Origin: Takashimella koratensis
Taxonomy: Eukaryota; Basidiomycota; Tremellomycetes; Trichosporonales; Tetragoniomycetaceae
Reading direction: 5' to 3'
DNA length: 64,000 nucleotides
NCBI GenBank assembly: GCA_003116875.1
Contig: BCKT01000004.1
Location: 1,608,891 to 1,672,890, forward strand
Shown: positions 9,858 through 21,565 of the stretch, piece by piece
How positions within the stretch are numbered: position 1 is the first letter of the stretch
Layout of the letters: the number at the start of each line of letters is the position of its first letter
Made by a program: the position numbers and the translations under genes
Notes under the pieces: model-generated
Told to the model about the DNA's origin: nothing
What the model saw: the letters and a program-made list of their open reading frames with translations, nothing else
Databases searched by the model: none

Positions 9858-11623
9858 GGTGTTTCACCCCCGCGCTCGAGATACGCAAGGAGTGACTCAT
9901 GTTTGTACACCTGCGTAGTGAAATGTCGCGCCGCAGTACAGTGCTCGAGTCCCAGTCGGTTCCCAGAGATGCAGACGTACGCCACCTGACTGTTGACAAG
10001 TTGCAGATAGCCCCAAGCGGTAGATTCCGGCGAGGACGGGAGGGAAAGGAGGGCCTAGGGACGAGGGTCAGGGAAAAGGAAGAACGCGGATCGGATCTGA
10101 ATACAAACGTGGAAGAATTGCTAATGACCGAGGACTAATCGGAATTGAGACTGATTAGTAATATGACCCTGGCCGTTGAAACCATCAGTCAACCATTGCT
10201 CTATCTCTATCCACATCAACCCACACGATCCACCACTGCTCTCCCTCTCCCTCATCATCTTCTCGACACTCTTCCCACCTCGCCGTCGTCGGCACCTATA
10301 GCGCTCCCTCCCACGTCGCCAAGCCTCGGCGCCCGAATCGTCGTCTCGACTACGCATCCGGTTCCCAATTAGCATCCCTCGAATAAGGATAACCCCGACC
10401 GACCTACCCACGCCCCACCCCACGCCCCCCCGCCCGCGTCTTTTCTCTTCCCCGCCCTGAAACACTAATCCTCCTACCTGCTTTAGTGCGAAAAATCCTC
10501 ATTCTCCTGCTTTTTCGCTGCTTTTTAAAACCACCCTTCTTCATCTTGACTCATCTCGACTCCGGGCTTCTCGGCATTCTCAACAGACCACCACCACCGC
10601 CCCCATCTCGATCCCCCTTACTCCACTCTCGGTCACCGTCACGAGTCCTGCCAACGGAACGGATCGATTAACGCCCTGCCCCTCCTCGACCTGGTCGAAC
10701 GTGCACTTGCGCATCCCGACTCGCGGCGCCCCCCTTTTCCCTCCATCCCCTCCCTTCCGCCGCTTGGCCGGGCGTCCGCCGCCATGACCGGCTTGCCGCC
10801 CTCCCTTCCCCCACACCATGCCCCTCCCGCAATGTTTCCCCCTCCTCCCGCGTCAAGATCAATGATGGGATACCCAAGCTATGCTGCGCAGAGTACGCCG
10901 ACGTCGTCCGCACACAGTTTAGTGAGTACGAGGGAATTGTGACGTCGTAGCGTGCCCTCTGGTATCGTCTTAGAGCTATGTTAGTTTGCGGATGGGTCGT
11001 TGCGTGGGTCGACAGTTGCTAGCAGCCAGGGCGTGCGCTCGGTCGACCGCATGAACCGGGCTGTTGTGTATGGTGATGGTTGATGGCGGCGATGGTACCT
11101 GTATCAAAGCTGGCCGATGATCCTTTGCATGCAGCCTCGGACGGTGCGGGGCCGTGAGCATGTGGACTGTGCATGGTGACGCGTGGGTGCTGTAGAGTGT
11201 TTGGTGTCTGGGCAGGAGGTCTCGTATCGGTTGCCGAGTTGCTCCTTTGCTCGGTTCCGGAAGATACGCAGCACTTGCACCGACCCCGGTCTTCTCGGGC
11301 ATCGCTGTCCAGTTCCAACCTAAAATCCACGGCTCATCCCACACGCCCTCTTCCTCTTCCTCCCATTGTCCATTCACAACTCTCATTCTCATCCTCTCTT
11401 TACCTCATCTCTCATCGCTCATCCTCCATCCTGTCGCTAACAACCACACCAGCATCGCTACTCGACCACATCCTCCTCCTCGCAGTCCTACCCCATCCAA
11501 CCACCACCGCCCTCATCATACTCTCCGCATCTACCGCACCCGCACTCCTCGCCACTACCGCACGCTACCTTTCACCCACCAGACCTCAACTTCAGACGCC
11601 CGTCACCCAGTTCTTCATCCAGC
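9858..11623. other. Long leader/intergenic region before the zinc-cluster gene
   Basis: No firmly supported gene. A short open exon candidate starts at ATG 10784 and ends at a GTGAGT donor near 10922. It could be an upstream exon, or lie in the 5' leader, of the transcription factor that starts at 11624. The rest is C/T-rich on the plus strand (10200-10480 and 11330-11620), as expected for a fungal promoter and leader. A plus-strand frame at 9899-10138 may be an extra exon of the preceding gene. Confidence 0.45.
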
Positions 11624-14600
11624 ATGGTCTACCCGCCCCCACCCCCACCGCCGGGTCACTCCTACCACCCAGGCTCGCTCTTCTCGCAACCGGTCGAAGA
11701 GCCATCTCAACCCATCTGGGTCTCTCAGCAACCGTCCACTCCCTCAACCCCCTTTGAACCAAACTATACATGGACGAAACCTGCACGGGGTACGAAACGG
11801 CCCTCAGAGACGGCGGTAGCTGAGGAAGTCGAGGCTAGTCTCGCTCTCGCCGGGCTCGGCATGGCCACCGCCACACTTCCCCCCGTCCAGGTGAAAACTG
11901 AACGACGAGGGAGTGCGGGCAAGAAGACCAAGAAAGAAGACAAGAAGGAGGCCAAGGAAGCCAAAGACACCAAAGAAATCAAGGAGAGCAAAGAAGCTCG
12001 CAAGAGCTGTTCCGAGTGCCGTCGTCTCAAAGCCAAATGTGACCGCGTCTTCCCTTGCTCAAACTGTAAGTTCGTGTGGCGAGTTCGGAAGGTTTACTGC
12101 ATTTTTGGCTGGGGATGACTCGGGCTGACTCAACCCCTAGGTCGCCGACGGGGATGCGCTGTCGTTTGCCCTGACGGGGATCTTAGTTGCATGCAAGGGA
12201 AACGTCTCGTCCTGGCCTCGACCGAACAATTGCATGAGAGGGTGCGTCATGACTCGGTGATTTGACGCGAAATCAGTCTGCTTACCAAGATTATATTCAG
12301 ATTGCGCAATTGGAGAGTGCACTCTTCCAGGCTCACAGCAAAAGTTCACCCACGGCACATCCCTTGCTCGCTCCTGAATACCTTGATGGCGGTTTTGCCA
12401 ACCTCTCACCCAAGGTCGAACTGGGTCAATCGTTGCTCAGCTCTCCCAATGAGCAAAACCCATCTCTCGAGCGGTCGGCATCCAACCACGAGTCATCCGT
12501 CTCGACTGCTGTGGTCACGCCTCACTCAAACGGGCAGGGCAAAATTCCTCTTGAGAGTCTGCTCTTAGCGGAGGATGTCGTGTCGATTGAGAAGCGAGAG
12601 GACGAGTGGGTTGGCGAGAACGGTGCCCCGGCTTTGATCGTCGGGACCGCGCGCGGGCCATCGCCAGATGTCGACACGGTCGGCGAGAGACACCAGGTCG
12701 CCGAGCGTCTGCGTCAGATTCTCACTGTTCTCCCAAGCAGGGAAGAGGCCAAGCGTCGTGCGGATAGGTTCTGGGTCCAGTCGGTGTGGTTCCAGTTCAT
12801 CCTTCGTCGAGACGAGTACGAGAGCGTCTACGAGCCGGCAGTCTTTGCGCCGACGAGGTCGAATCCTCTCAGCCCTCACAAACTTGCTTGCGTCTTGATG
12901 GTGATGACTCTCGACACGTACTTTGACCTCTCCAGCGACTCGTAAGTTTACGAGCTGGAACTTTGCTGACGTGTAGCAACGATCCTATCATTGCAGATTA
13001 CTGGGATGCGGTTCAGCAGTGCTTTGACACACGCTTCGGTTGGGCTGCCAGTGTCGCTGGTGTTCAGGCCTTGGTGAGCAGCTGCTGCATTCTTTCTGCG
13101 TCAAATTACACGGACTGACTCTTGACAGGCTTTGATGACCCTCTTTGTCGGGTTCGGCTGGAAGGGAGCTCGCGCTTCCAACTTTTACTTCCTCCGTCAA
13201 ATGACCTCTGCGGTTCAGCAGCTTGGCTTGCACAAAGACCCCCACCCGTCTCTTCCCGAAGACGAGCGCGACTTCCGCCGTCACGTCTTCCACGAGTCGT
13301 TTGTCATTGACTGCCTCTTGTCGATCAACCACGGCCAACGCTCCGCCATCCCGCTCGAGATCATCGAGGCGCCGTACCCTTCAAACGCCCTGCAGCTGTC
13401 CATTATCAAGTACGAGTACATGCGTAGGGCCAAGTACCACGTGCTTCATATTGGGTCCAAGGCAGACACGAACCCCGCTACGCGCGAGGAGATCCAGGCG
13501 GTGCATGATGTCGTCATGGAGTTTGAGTGAGTCATATAGAGTTGTGGTTGCGTCGAACAGTTCTGACCATGAATGTAGCGCCGACACTCACCCGGAGATC
13601 CACTGCGGCGTGTTGACGGGCGCGCCGATGCCTCCGCCATCGGACAAGTCAATGTTCCTACCCAACGACCTGTTTGTGACTACGAGGAGCATGTGCCACT
13701 ACAAGAGCATGCGTGAGTGCTGTTTCCGCCGTCATCAGTTTCTTTCGCTGACAGCGTGGTAGTCTTCCTATACCGCCCTTCCCTGCGCCAGCTTGTGGCG
13801 AGGCTTAGGACGTCGACAACCCCGCCGGTCGTGTTCGACGATTTTGACATGCAGACTGTGCGCATGACTCAGAAGGCATGCCACTCGATCACCCTGGTGT
13901 CCAAGTACTTTGCCCGAACTGTAAGTGTCTAGCTTTCATTACCGTCAATTGCTATGTTCTCAACGCCAACAATTAACACGATGCAGCACCCTCGCATCGC
14001 TGCTCGGACGTGGTCGACGTGGGTGCAGACGTTCTCGGCAGCTGTGTCGATGGCAGCCGTGGCGATTTGGTGCAGCCCCTACATGGAGCCTGGATTTGTC
14101 GACGCTGCGTTTGCCGAGTTGAACGAAGAGTGCCAGATGATCCAAGAGAGTGGATGCGAGCGGTCTCAGACGATTGCTGTGAGTATCCTCTCCCCTCCAC
14201 CAGTTCCGATCAGCGTCTTTCCTCTTGGAACAGTATCTGAGACTGACTTTGCCCAGTCCATACTCCCTGCGATCCAATCGTTGGTGACTATGCGCTACCC
14301 TCACCTCGTCGGCGAGCCCTCTGCCGCAGTCAAGATTAACACTGAGGGAGAAGATATGCTTTTCGCCCTTCTCGGCGGTCACGTAGACTACCAGCGTGTC
14401 CACCCTTCGCCACTCGCCATCCTCTCCGCGACTCTGCCCCATCAAAAGCTCCCACCGACATCTGCGATCGAGCCCCTTGGTCAGGTCGAGTACGGGAACA
14501 TTGCGTTACCACTGGTCGAGCCGATCCCGACCTCGGTACCCTACCCTGAGGACTTTATGTACCAGGTCCCGTCCTCTGACCTTGGGCATATGCAGAATGG

Positions 14601-14802
14601 AGGGGGCCACGTGGCTCATGGTCAAGGGATGGGAGTCGTCGGTGCGGACCAACAGCAAGAAGGAGTAGAGATGAACCCTCCGCAACAAGAGATGAGTAAC
14701 GCAGAGATGTGGAACAAGTTGCAGACGTTCTACGAACCGACAGTCTGGTGGGGTACAGGAGGGCAAGGTCTTGCAAACCTCAACGGTGCGGCCTCGTACT
14801 GA
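11624..14802 (+). CDS. Zn2Cys6 (GAL4-type) transcription factor with fungal-specific regulatory domain
   Basis: Nine exons: 11624-12065, 12141-12241, 12301-12941, 12977-13073, 13129-13526, 13579-13712, 13763-13920, 13987-14178 and 14257-14802 (902 aa, phases consistent). A proline-rich N-terminus leads into a lysine/glutamate-rich linker and the binuclear zinc cluster at about residues 126-157. Its cysteine spacing is C-x2-C-x6-C-x5-C-x2-C-x8-C (CSEC, KAKC, FPCSNC...AVVC), split by the first intron. A short coiled-coil-like segment (LASTEQLHERIAQLESALF) follows. The middle region (ADYWDAVQQCFDTRFGW, RQMTSAVQQLGLHKDPHP, ERDFRRHVFHE) is typical of the fungal-specific transcription factor domain. 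The glutamine/proline-rich C-terminus may be an activation region. Intron 3 is only 35 bp. A start upstream at 10784 is possible. The target genes are unknown, and nothing next to it suggests a pathway cluster. Confidence 0.9.
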
Positions 14803-15080
14803 GTGATTTGGGTCGAGTTTGGCGTCTTTCAATAAGTCTCAAGAGGTTCCCAAGTGTTCAGTGTTAAGATTTGATCAGTTTTTTTCTATCAACTCAACAG
14901 CGATAGCGAATGGTTTAATTGTGCATAGTGTAATATACTGTCCATGGTATATAGTCTCGTGTGGTCTTGGTCTCTAATTGTTTTATCCTTCATGTATCGG
15001 TTAAACCTCATCCCCTCTCCTCTCACCTCATCCCTCTCATATGTGCTGACATTAACAACACCTATGACCATGGACCAGTC

Positions 15081-17579
15081 CTAAGCCTTCTCGTCCTCTT
15101 TTCTCTTCGGTTGGATCGGCGCTAAAAGCCTCAATTCCCTCTTGATATCCTTCATCTCCTCCGCAAAGACTTTGGGACGTGAGATACCTGAGAAATAACC
15201 TTTCTCTCTCCTGGCCACAATGGTGACTGCGCGTTCCAGGAGTGTTGCGAGCGGGAGGGAAAGGGCTTGAGCTTTGGCGTCGATGCTGTTGGTAGAGGTG
15301 TTTGTGTAGGCGTCGTGAGAGGTGGAAGGTGCGGCGGCGTTGGTAGTTGGAGGACGGAGGCGGGCGAAAGTGACGCCCTGGCCTGTTACGGGGGGCGGAG
15401 ACGGATAGATAGTATAAGGTTGGTCGACCTCGGACGTCGGAAGGGTACTAGCCAAAGGTGAAGAAAGTGGCAACATCTCCATCTCCCCATCCATCGCCGT
15501 GATCGCTTCTACGTCCCCCGTTTGTTCCGAGAACGCATGCTGCACTCTCATCTCATGCAAAGCCTTACTAACCATCTCCCATTCGACGATGTGTATACTC
15601 CCTCCCTTCCCACTTGCATTAATCATCGTGTCCCTCGCGCGTCTCATACCGGGTAGCCTTCCGATGGTTCCAAAGAGATCTGGAACGCGTCCGGCTCGCC
15701 AAGATCGGACTAGCGCGGCGGATACGATATCGATCGTTCGGGCGGAAATGGTGGTGGATGGAAGGCAAGAGAGAGTGAGGGCGATCAGAGGTAGGTCAGG
15801 GGAAGGTTGGGCGCATACGGCGGAAAGAAGGGTTTCAATGACTTTGATGGAGATAGGGGAGGAGTGAGAGGTGAGGTGGGGTATAAGGAAAGCAACACCC
15901 GGTCGGCTAGGGGTGATACTTGGGTGAGTGAGGATATGGTGTGCTAGAGAACGATAAGAGAAAGGGGAGAAGAGTTTGGTGAGTTTGATCAAGGAGATCA
16001 AGGCAGGTTGGTCGACGTGGTAGAGGAGGTGAGAGGAGGGGTCAGGGTGGGGGTTGAAGGGAGGGATAGAGGATGGATCGAGGACAGAATGAATAGAGGG
16101 GCCTGTCAGACCGTGGCCGTGGAACAAGTCGTCAGGGTTTGTCGCAATTCGCTGGAAGATACTGGCTGAAGCGGAAATGTTCCCGGCTACTCGTTCCGCG
16201 TTCATCCATGCGACCAAGAAAGAAACGGGGATGGAGTTTCTGATCCCTCGATGGCCGAAGGGTGTAGACGGGTTGGAGATAGGGTTCATGGAGATGTTCA
16301 GGTCGCTGAGGAGGGACTCGAGGTCGTTTGCGAGGATACGGGGGAGCTCGGAGCCTGCTCGAGGGGATCGAAGGCGATTAGGGGAAGGGGAAAACCGAGA
16401 TGCGATCCAGATATTGAGAGTGGTTGTGTAACCCCTCGAGATGATTTCTGCCGCCTCCCACCCAGGCTCCGGGATTAACGGATGCACATTCTCCCCTTTC
16501 CGCCCAGACTCAAGTCGAGATGTATCGCGTGTACCGCGAGAGACGAGGAGAGTCCGTTTCATCACTCCAAGGACCTTGAGAGCGCCACGGAAATCGTGAC
16601 TAGGCCCGTAGGCGGAAATCAGGAGATCCCACATATCGACGCCCCAGGAGGGTTCGGGGCCTAGGCAGTCGACGAGCATGGAGCGGACTGTATCTGGGTC
16701 GGGAGCGGATTCACGGATCGTTGCGCGGACGATGAGGGATAGGAGGTGGGGGTCGAGTGTAGGGGGTAGGGAAGGGAGGAACCGCTGGATCAAGGGAATC
16801 GCACCCGGCTCGAAAGTGTCGGTATCGTTGGTAGTTGTGGTCTGCGTGGTGGTGAACACATAGCTAGGTGAATTGGGTGGGTCGGAGAGAGATCTTTGGA
16901 GGATTTGAGTGAGAGTGGGTAAAGAAGGAGGGACCGATTCAGAGACGAGACGGTTGAGGAGGGACCGAATGGCGGGACCGGCGAAAGGAGATGGGTGGGC
17001 AAGGAAAGGTGCAAGAAGCTGTGTGAAGGCGTCTTGCCGGGTGGTCGTGCTGCCAGCCGAAGACTCTGACGTCGGTGACGAGTCGGTAGAAGTTGAGGAA
17101 GAAATATCAGCAGCTGATTCAGAAGATGAAGTCGAGGACGAAGATTGAGACGACGCTGTGTAATTCAAATGTTGGTGCGATAACGACAACGCCTCGTCAA
17201 ACTGCGGTACCTCCACCGCCAATAACTTTCTGACCTTTTTCGTGACCGATCTTAAGGTCTGCGCAACAGGGGGTATGTCCTTGGCTTTACCTCGTTTTTT
17301 CCACCATATCCAGCGGTCTTGTCCCTCGGGCCAGAGCGGGGGCGGGCGGTCGGTGGTGCGGGCTGGGGATGGGCCTAAGTTGAGGTCGGAGGCGGAAAGG
17401 GGGGACGGACGAGAGCCGGGTGAGGGGGAGGGAAAAGAAGAGGGAGTGGAAGGTCCAGGACGAGCGGACGAGAGTGTGGAGGAGTATCGAAGACGGGTTG
17501 GGAGAGGGGAGAGGCGAGGAGGTGGAGGAAGGAGGAAAGAGTGGATCGTCTCGAGGATCTGAGGAGGTAGGTACCGCAT
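15081..17579 (-). CDS. Large mitochondrial helical-repeat (PPR-like) protein
   Basis: Single exon of 832 aa. Upstream of ATG 17579 the frame stays open to 17798, but only a GTG is available there, so I chose the ATG. The N-terminus (MRYLPPQILETIHSFLL, then Arg/Ser/Pro without acids) fits a mitochondrial presequence. The body is made of helical pairs. One, around residues 330-360 (WDLLISAYGPSHDFRGALKVLGVMK), looks like a pentatricopeptide repeat unit; the others are degenerate. An acidic serine-rich stretch lies near residues 140-200. PPR proteins of fungi act on mitochondrial RNA. That role is inferred from one convincing repeat and the presequence, so the family call is moderate. It is divergently arranged with the Reb1-like gene, with 402 bp between start codons. 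Confidence 0.7.
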   Translation of the reverse strand: MRYLPPQILETIHSFLLPPPPRLSPLPTRLRYSSTLSSARPGPSTPSSFPSPSPGSRPSPLSASDLNLGPSPARTTDRPPPLWPEGQDRWIWWKKRGKAKDIPPVAQTLRSVTKKVRKLLAVEVPQFDEALSLSHQHLNYTASSQSSSSTSSSESAADISSSTSTDSSPTSESSAGSTTTRQDAFTQLLAPFLAHPSPFAGPAIRSLLNRLVSESVPPSLPTLTQILQRSLSDPPNSPSYVFTTTQTTTTNDTDTFEPGAIPLIQRFLPSLPPTLDPHLLSLIVRATIRESAPDPDTVRSMLVDCLGPEPSWGVDMWDLLISAYGPSHDFRGALKVLGVMKRTLLVSRGTRDTSRLESGRKGENVHPLIPEPGWEAAEIISRGYTTTLNIWIASRFSPSPNRLRSPRAGSELPRILANDLESLLSDLNISMNPISNPSTPFGHRGIRNSIPVSFLVAWMNAERVAGNISASASIFQRIATNPDDLFHGHGLTGPSIHSVLDPSSIPPFNPHPDPSSHLLYHVDQPALISLIKLTKLFSPFSYRSLAHHILTHPSITPSRPGVAFLIPHLTSHSSPISIKVIETLLSAVCAQPSPDLPLIALTLSCLPSTTISARTIDIVSAALVRSWRAGRVPDLFGTIGRLPGMRRARDTMINASGKGGSIHIVEWEMVSKALHEMRVQHAFSEQTGDVEAITAMDGEMEMLPLSSPLASTLPTSEVDQPYTIYPSPPPVTGQGVTFARLRPPTTNAAAPSTSHDAYTNTSTNSIDAKAQALSLPLATLLERAVTIVARREKGYFSGISRPKVFAEEMKDIKRELRLLAPIQPKRKEDEKA

Positions 17580-17793
17580 CGTCCCTGTCCCGCATGACCT
17601 GGCCGCTCTCGGTCTAGCTCGTAAACTTTTTCGAGTCGAAGACAACGTGCACCTCCGAGACTGGCGTTGAGCCTTCTCAACGATACAAACAGTGAGACAG
17701 GAGTTGAGGAGTTGGAGGGTGGAGAAATCGACATTTACTTCTTGAAATTTCAGGTTGTGGGAATCTGGTGGCAAATTGAAGATTGATCCAAAA

Positions 17794-17803
17794 GTCACGT
17801 GAC
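17794..17803. promoter_or_regulatory. CACGTG palindrome in divergent promoter
   Basis: A perfect 10-bp palindrome GTCACGTGAC lies between the divergent starts at 17579 and 17982, and is followed directly by GTCC so that TGACGT is also formed. CACGTG is the core bound by bHLH regulators such as Cbf1, and TGACGT is a CRE-type core. Its central position suggests it could serve both genes. Confidence 0.5.
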
Positions 17804-17981
17804 GTCCGATTCCTCACGCGCCTGGGATCAACAAAGTTGGAATAAAGATTCGGTCACATCCACATCATCCATTCAAATCATCCACTTCCATCCCACCGAC
17901 CACGCTCGCATCCACCCTCCCTACGTTCTCTTCCCTCCTTCTCCTCGACCTCACTCTATTCAACTCCCTTCTCCGCCAACG

Positions 17982-20900
17982 ATGGAAGGCATCATGTCCG
18001 GCTTCAAGCCCGGCCCTCGATCCCAGCCCCTCCCTCCCGCTCCTACCCACTCCGACCCCTTTGCCGATTCCCAAGGCGACGCTCACAACGTGCGACACAA
18101 GAAGAAGAAACGTTCCCACTCTCACTCTCATTCTCATAAAGATAAAGACAAAGTGAAGAAGAAGAAGAAAAAGTCGATCAAGGTGGACTTGGATTCGGAT
18201 GAAGAAGGAGTGCATGCGGGTCCGTCGAAAGGTCAGAGGGAGGAGGAGGAGGAGGAGCATGATGAGTTGTTGAGCACGGACCACGAGGTGAGCGGACACG
18301 CTTTCGACCGCCAAGAAAACGAGGAAGATGATGAGGCCGAGCATGACGACGAAGCCGAAGCCGACCCAGAGCCGACCTCATTGGCTCCCAAATCCAAGTC
18401 CAAAGGTGTCGGATCCATCCTCTCCGCCCCTGCCGCCTTATTCCGATTCTACAACTTCAAGCCAGGCTCTCAGTCTGAGCCCGCCGACTTGTCGACTCTC
18501 CCGCCTTCATCGGACGACGAGCACGTCGAGGGCGGTGCAGCCGAGGAGGTTGACGGAGCTGAGGTGGAAGGTGAAGTTGAAGGCGACCAGGAGATGCCTG
18601 GGGATACGGAAATGGCCAACGCTGTCATCCTCGCTGCTCTCGCCCAGTCCCAACCGCAACACGGTCCATCTTCTCGATCAAATGACCAGACCGTGATCGA
18701 TCCCGACCTCCTCGCTGAAACGGGTGCGCCATCCACCTCTGCGGAAAGTTCAAAGAAGAAGAAAAAGAAGCGCAGAGCCGAAGACGCCGATGGCGCTGAC
18801 GGAGGAGATGGTGTCGAAGGTCCTGGTGATGTTGAGGCCGAAGGTTCGGCGCCAAAGAAGCGTGCAAAGAAGAAGGTCGTGGATGGGAAAGAACCGGCTC
18901 AGCAAACCAGGACCAAGGGCACAGGGACAGGAACGGGGAAGAAAGGGAGGAAATCGGAACAGTTGTCAGACGAAGAGTTGAGGCAAAAATTGTCTACTAC
19001 CGAAGAGGTTAACGAGTTTTTGGCGTCCAAGTGGATTCATATCAGTGAACTCCAGAGGATGGAGCAGGCAGGTTGTGAGTGGTTTTCTCTATCCAATCCT
19101 TCGTCAATCCCTGTCTCTCAGAGGTATCTGTTAGTCCTAGAAACCTCGACAGGATACCCTTAGTTCATATCCAGCGTTCGCACATGCCCCGCTGCGTCAT
19201 TGAGTGATCATGGATATCGTGCTGATCGAGTCTATTAGTGATCACCTACAAACGCGGCAAGTTCAGCGAAGCCGAGAAAGCCGCGTTGCGGAGCTACCTC
19301 GATACCTTCAAAGTGGTATGTCTTCAGCTTCAGCTGATCGTCTAAATTCATCGAAACCCGGCTGACAAAAACCAGGGCAATCGGTTGAGCGAGGGCGAAG
19401 TGACGGATATTCTCATGGGCAAAGGACATAAGAGCAAACGTGGGGACTATCCCAAGTTCTGGCCAGAGCTCGGTAAGTGAGATCGTGTCGGAACATGACA
19501 ACAAAAAGCTGACGATGAATGGTTTACAGCGTCACAAGTTCCAGGTCGACCGGTGCGGTATGTCAAAGAAGCCGTGAAGAGGCTATACGATCCTCGGGCT
19601 AGGAAAGGTGCATGGACCGCAGAAGAGGACGAGACGTTGCTTCGGTGAGTTACAGCTTGACACCTTCTGCAAGACTTGCCCGAGTTGCTATGACCACAAG
19701 ATTTGAGTCGTTTTGCTGACTCTGATCGCGTGCAGAGCGTACGAGGAGAACCCGAACGAATGGACAAAGATTGCACTCGTCGTGGATCGGACAGAGATGG
19801 ACTGTAGGGATCGGTACAAGAACGAGCTCAGGGAACGTAACCAGCACAACAAAGGTGAGTCTCTGTACCTCTTGTACCTTCTATTAGGTCGGTATCGACC
19901 TGTCAAATTCCAATTCTCGTCGAGTGTGGAAAACCGACAGCTGATTCATATCTCTGTCATTACCCTCGCTTTTGCATCCTACAGGCCCGTGGAGCGCAGA
20001 GGAGACCGAAGCTCTTGTCGAGGCAGTCAAGAAAATCAATACCGACCTAGGCGTGGATCCGATGAGTTTTGAAGCACCTTGGGATGTGGTGGTTCAAATC
20101 ATGGGCGGGACAAGGTCTCGTTCGAGGTGTCGGCAGAAATGGTGAGTTTAAGAGTAACCCAAAACAAAACCTCAGCAAGAGGGTTGATTAGTTTAAGAGA
20201 CTTGCTAAATCAATTTCCGCATGATATCACTTGAACTACCATATTACCGACGACGACGATAACCGATACCAACTACCAATGATAACAACCGAAAACCTAC
20301 GATCTTGATGGATTTCCTCAACGCGTTGGGTCTTGAACTTGAACTTGAACGAAATAGGCAAGATATGCTGGCCAACGAGAAACCAGTGGTCGTTGAGTCT
20401 AGGAGGTACCTGTTCGATCGAGGTCGACTTATTAATCGGTACGTTTTTCGAGTGTTGTATAGCCTCTTCCACCTAGCTTTTACAGTTTGTTCTGCCTCTC
20501 TGTGGCTATGGTTCTCGCTTGGGTCCCTCTGCTTAGCGTATTGGGATTTCAGTGTCAGGCTGAAGCGGCTATCTGGCTATCGGGACATCTGGTTATCAGG
20601 CTATTTGTTTATCGGACTACCTGTTTACCTTGCTACTCGCCCTGGCTGACTCCGCTACCCTCGCCCACAGGCTCCGTGAACTAGGATACACACACGAACG
20701 CGATATCTCATGGAAAGATGTCGCTGCGCCTGGTTGGGAAGGGATGAATCGAAACACTTTGAGATCAACTTGGTCTCGGATGCTTAACAAGGTTGAGAAC
20801 AGGGACGAAAAGTCGTTTGATGGTGAGTCGGGCTAATGGGATTGTCTCAAACCGAGGTTTACCAAATGAAACGGAGTTGGGATTGCGCCTATGTTGAGGG

Positions 20901-21246
20901 GGAGAATGAGGAGGGAGAGGAGAGTGGGGCAGTGTCGATGGGCTGGCAAGAGAGCGTGCAATGGACAGTCGTGTTCTTGCACTAGCTGTTGAACCGCGGA
21001 AATCGGGCTCATCAGAGAGCTGACACTTGTCTCCTTCTCTCTCATTCTGCACCTCCTCCTTCAGACGTCCTGGACGAAATGGAACGTACATTCACCGAGA
21101 AAGAAATGGTCAGGTTGAGTAAAGGTGTAGTCGCCAAGACGCCTGCTCTCATTAATGACAATGACAATGACAATGATGACGAGGAAGAAGAAGGGGTGGG
21201 TGCGACGTCAAAGCTCGAGTTGGGGTACCTCGCGCAGCATGCGTAG
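17982..21246 (+). CDS. REB1: Reb1/TTF-I-like Myb-domain protein (RNA polymerase I termination factor family)
   Basis: Eight exons: 17982-19074, 19239-19315, 19376-19472, 19530-19644, 19736-19854, 19985-20141, 20671-20822 and 21065-21246 (663 aa). The first 360 residues are low-complexity: histidine/serine and lysine runs (KKKKRSHSHSHSHKDKDK), acidic clusters and KKKKKKRR nuclear-localisation-like runs. The conserved part begins near residue 365 (LITYKRGKFSEAEKAAL) and continues with GDYPKFWPELASQVPGRPV and YVKEAVKRLYDPRARKGAW. Then come two Myb repeats with their tryptophans (GAWTAEEDETLLRAYEENP.EW and GPWSAEETEALVEAV...W..V, ending in RSRCRQKW). This arrangement is that of fission yeast Reb1 and animal TTF-I, which bind rDNA terminators, stop RNA polymerase I and block replication forks. 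The acidic tail (DNDNDNDDEEEE) closes the protein. I used ATG 17982; upstream in-frame codons lack an ATG. The sixth intron (528 bp) is unusually long. Confidence 0.88.
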
Positions 21247-21565
21247 GGTCTTGCGAGGTTGTGCAAGGTCTCGAGCAAGATTAAAGAATCACCCCGTCCA
21301 CCCACTGTTCTGTTTCTTTGGTTCTCCATTCTCCATTCTCCGTCTCGTTCTCGTTCTCCCTTGTAATATAAAATAACATATGTACATACAATCGATGTTT
21401 ACCTTTTTCGTTTTCTTCTCCTGTCTCATCTGCATTTGAAGATTGATGATTGTGTCGACCATATGAACCTGAATGAACGCATGACATGAAATTACAACAA
21501 TCTGCTGTACAGAATAATCTACTGATCATTATAAAAGTACCACTCCTCCCTGCTTCATTGTCGTC
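21247..21565. other. Convergent 3' flanks
   Basis: This is a 3' untranslated and intergenic sequence between two convergent genes. It is AT-richer than its surroundings, with possible polyadenylation-type A/T words near 21365-21380. No gene is seen. Confidence 0.5.

Noticed and set aside
9919..10138. Possible extra 3' exon of the 8.9-kb family gene
   Set aside because: The donor (GTCTGA) is weak and other family members end with the previous exon. Kept only as a remark.
17799..17981. N-terminal extension of the Reb1-like protein
   Set aside because: The frame is open but lacks an ATG before 17982. Composition fits a leader and the region holds the divergent promoter.
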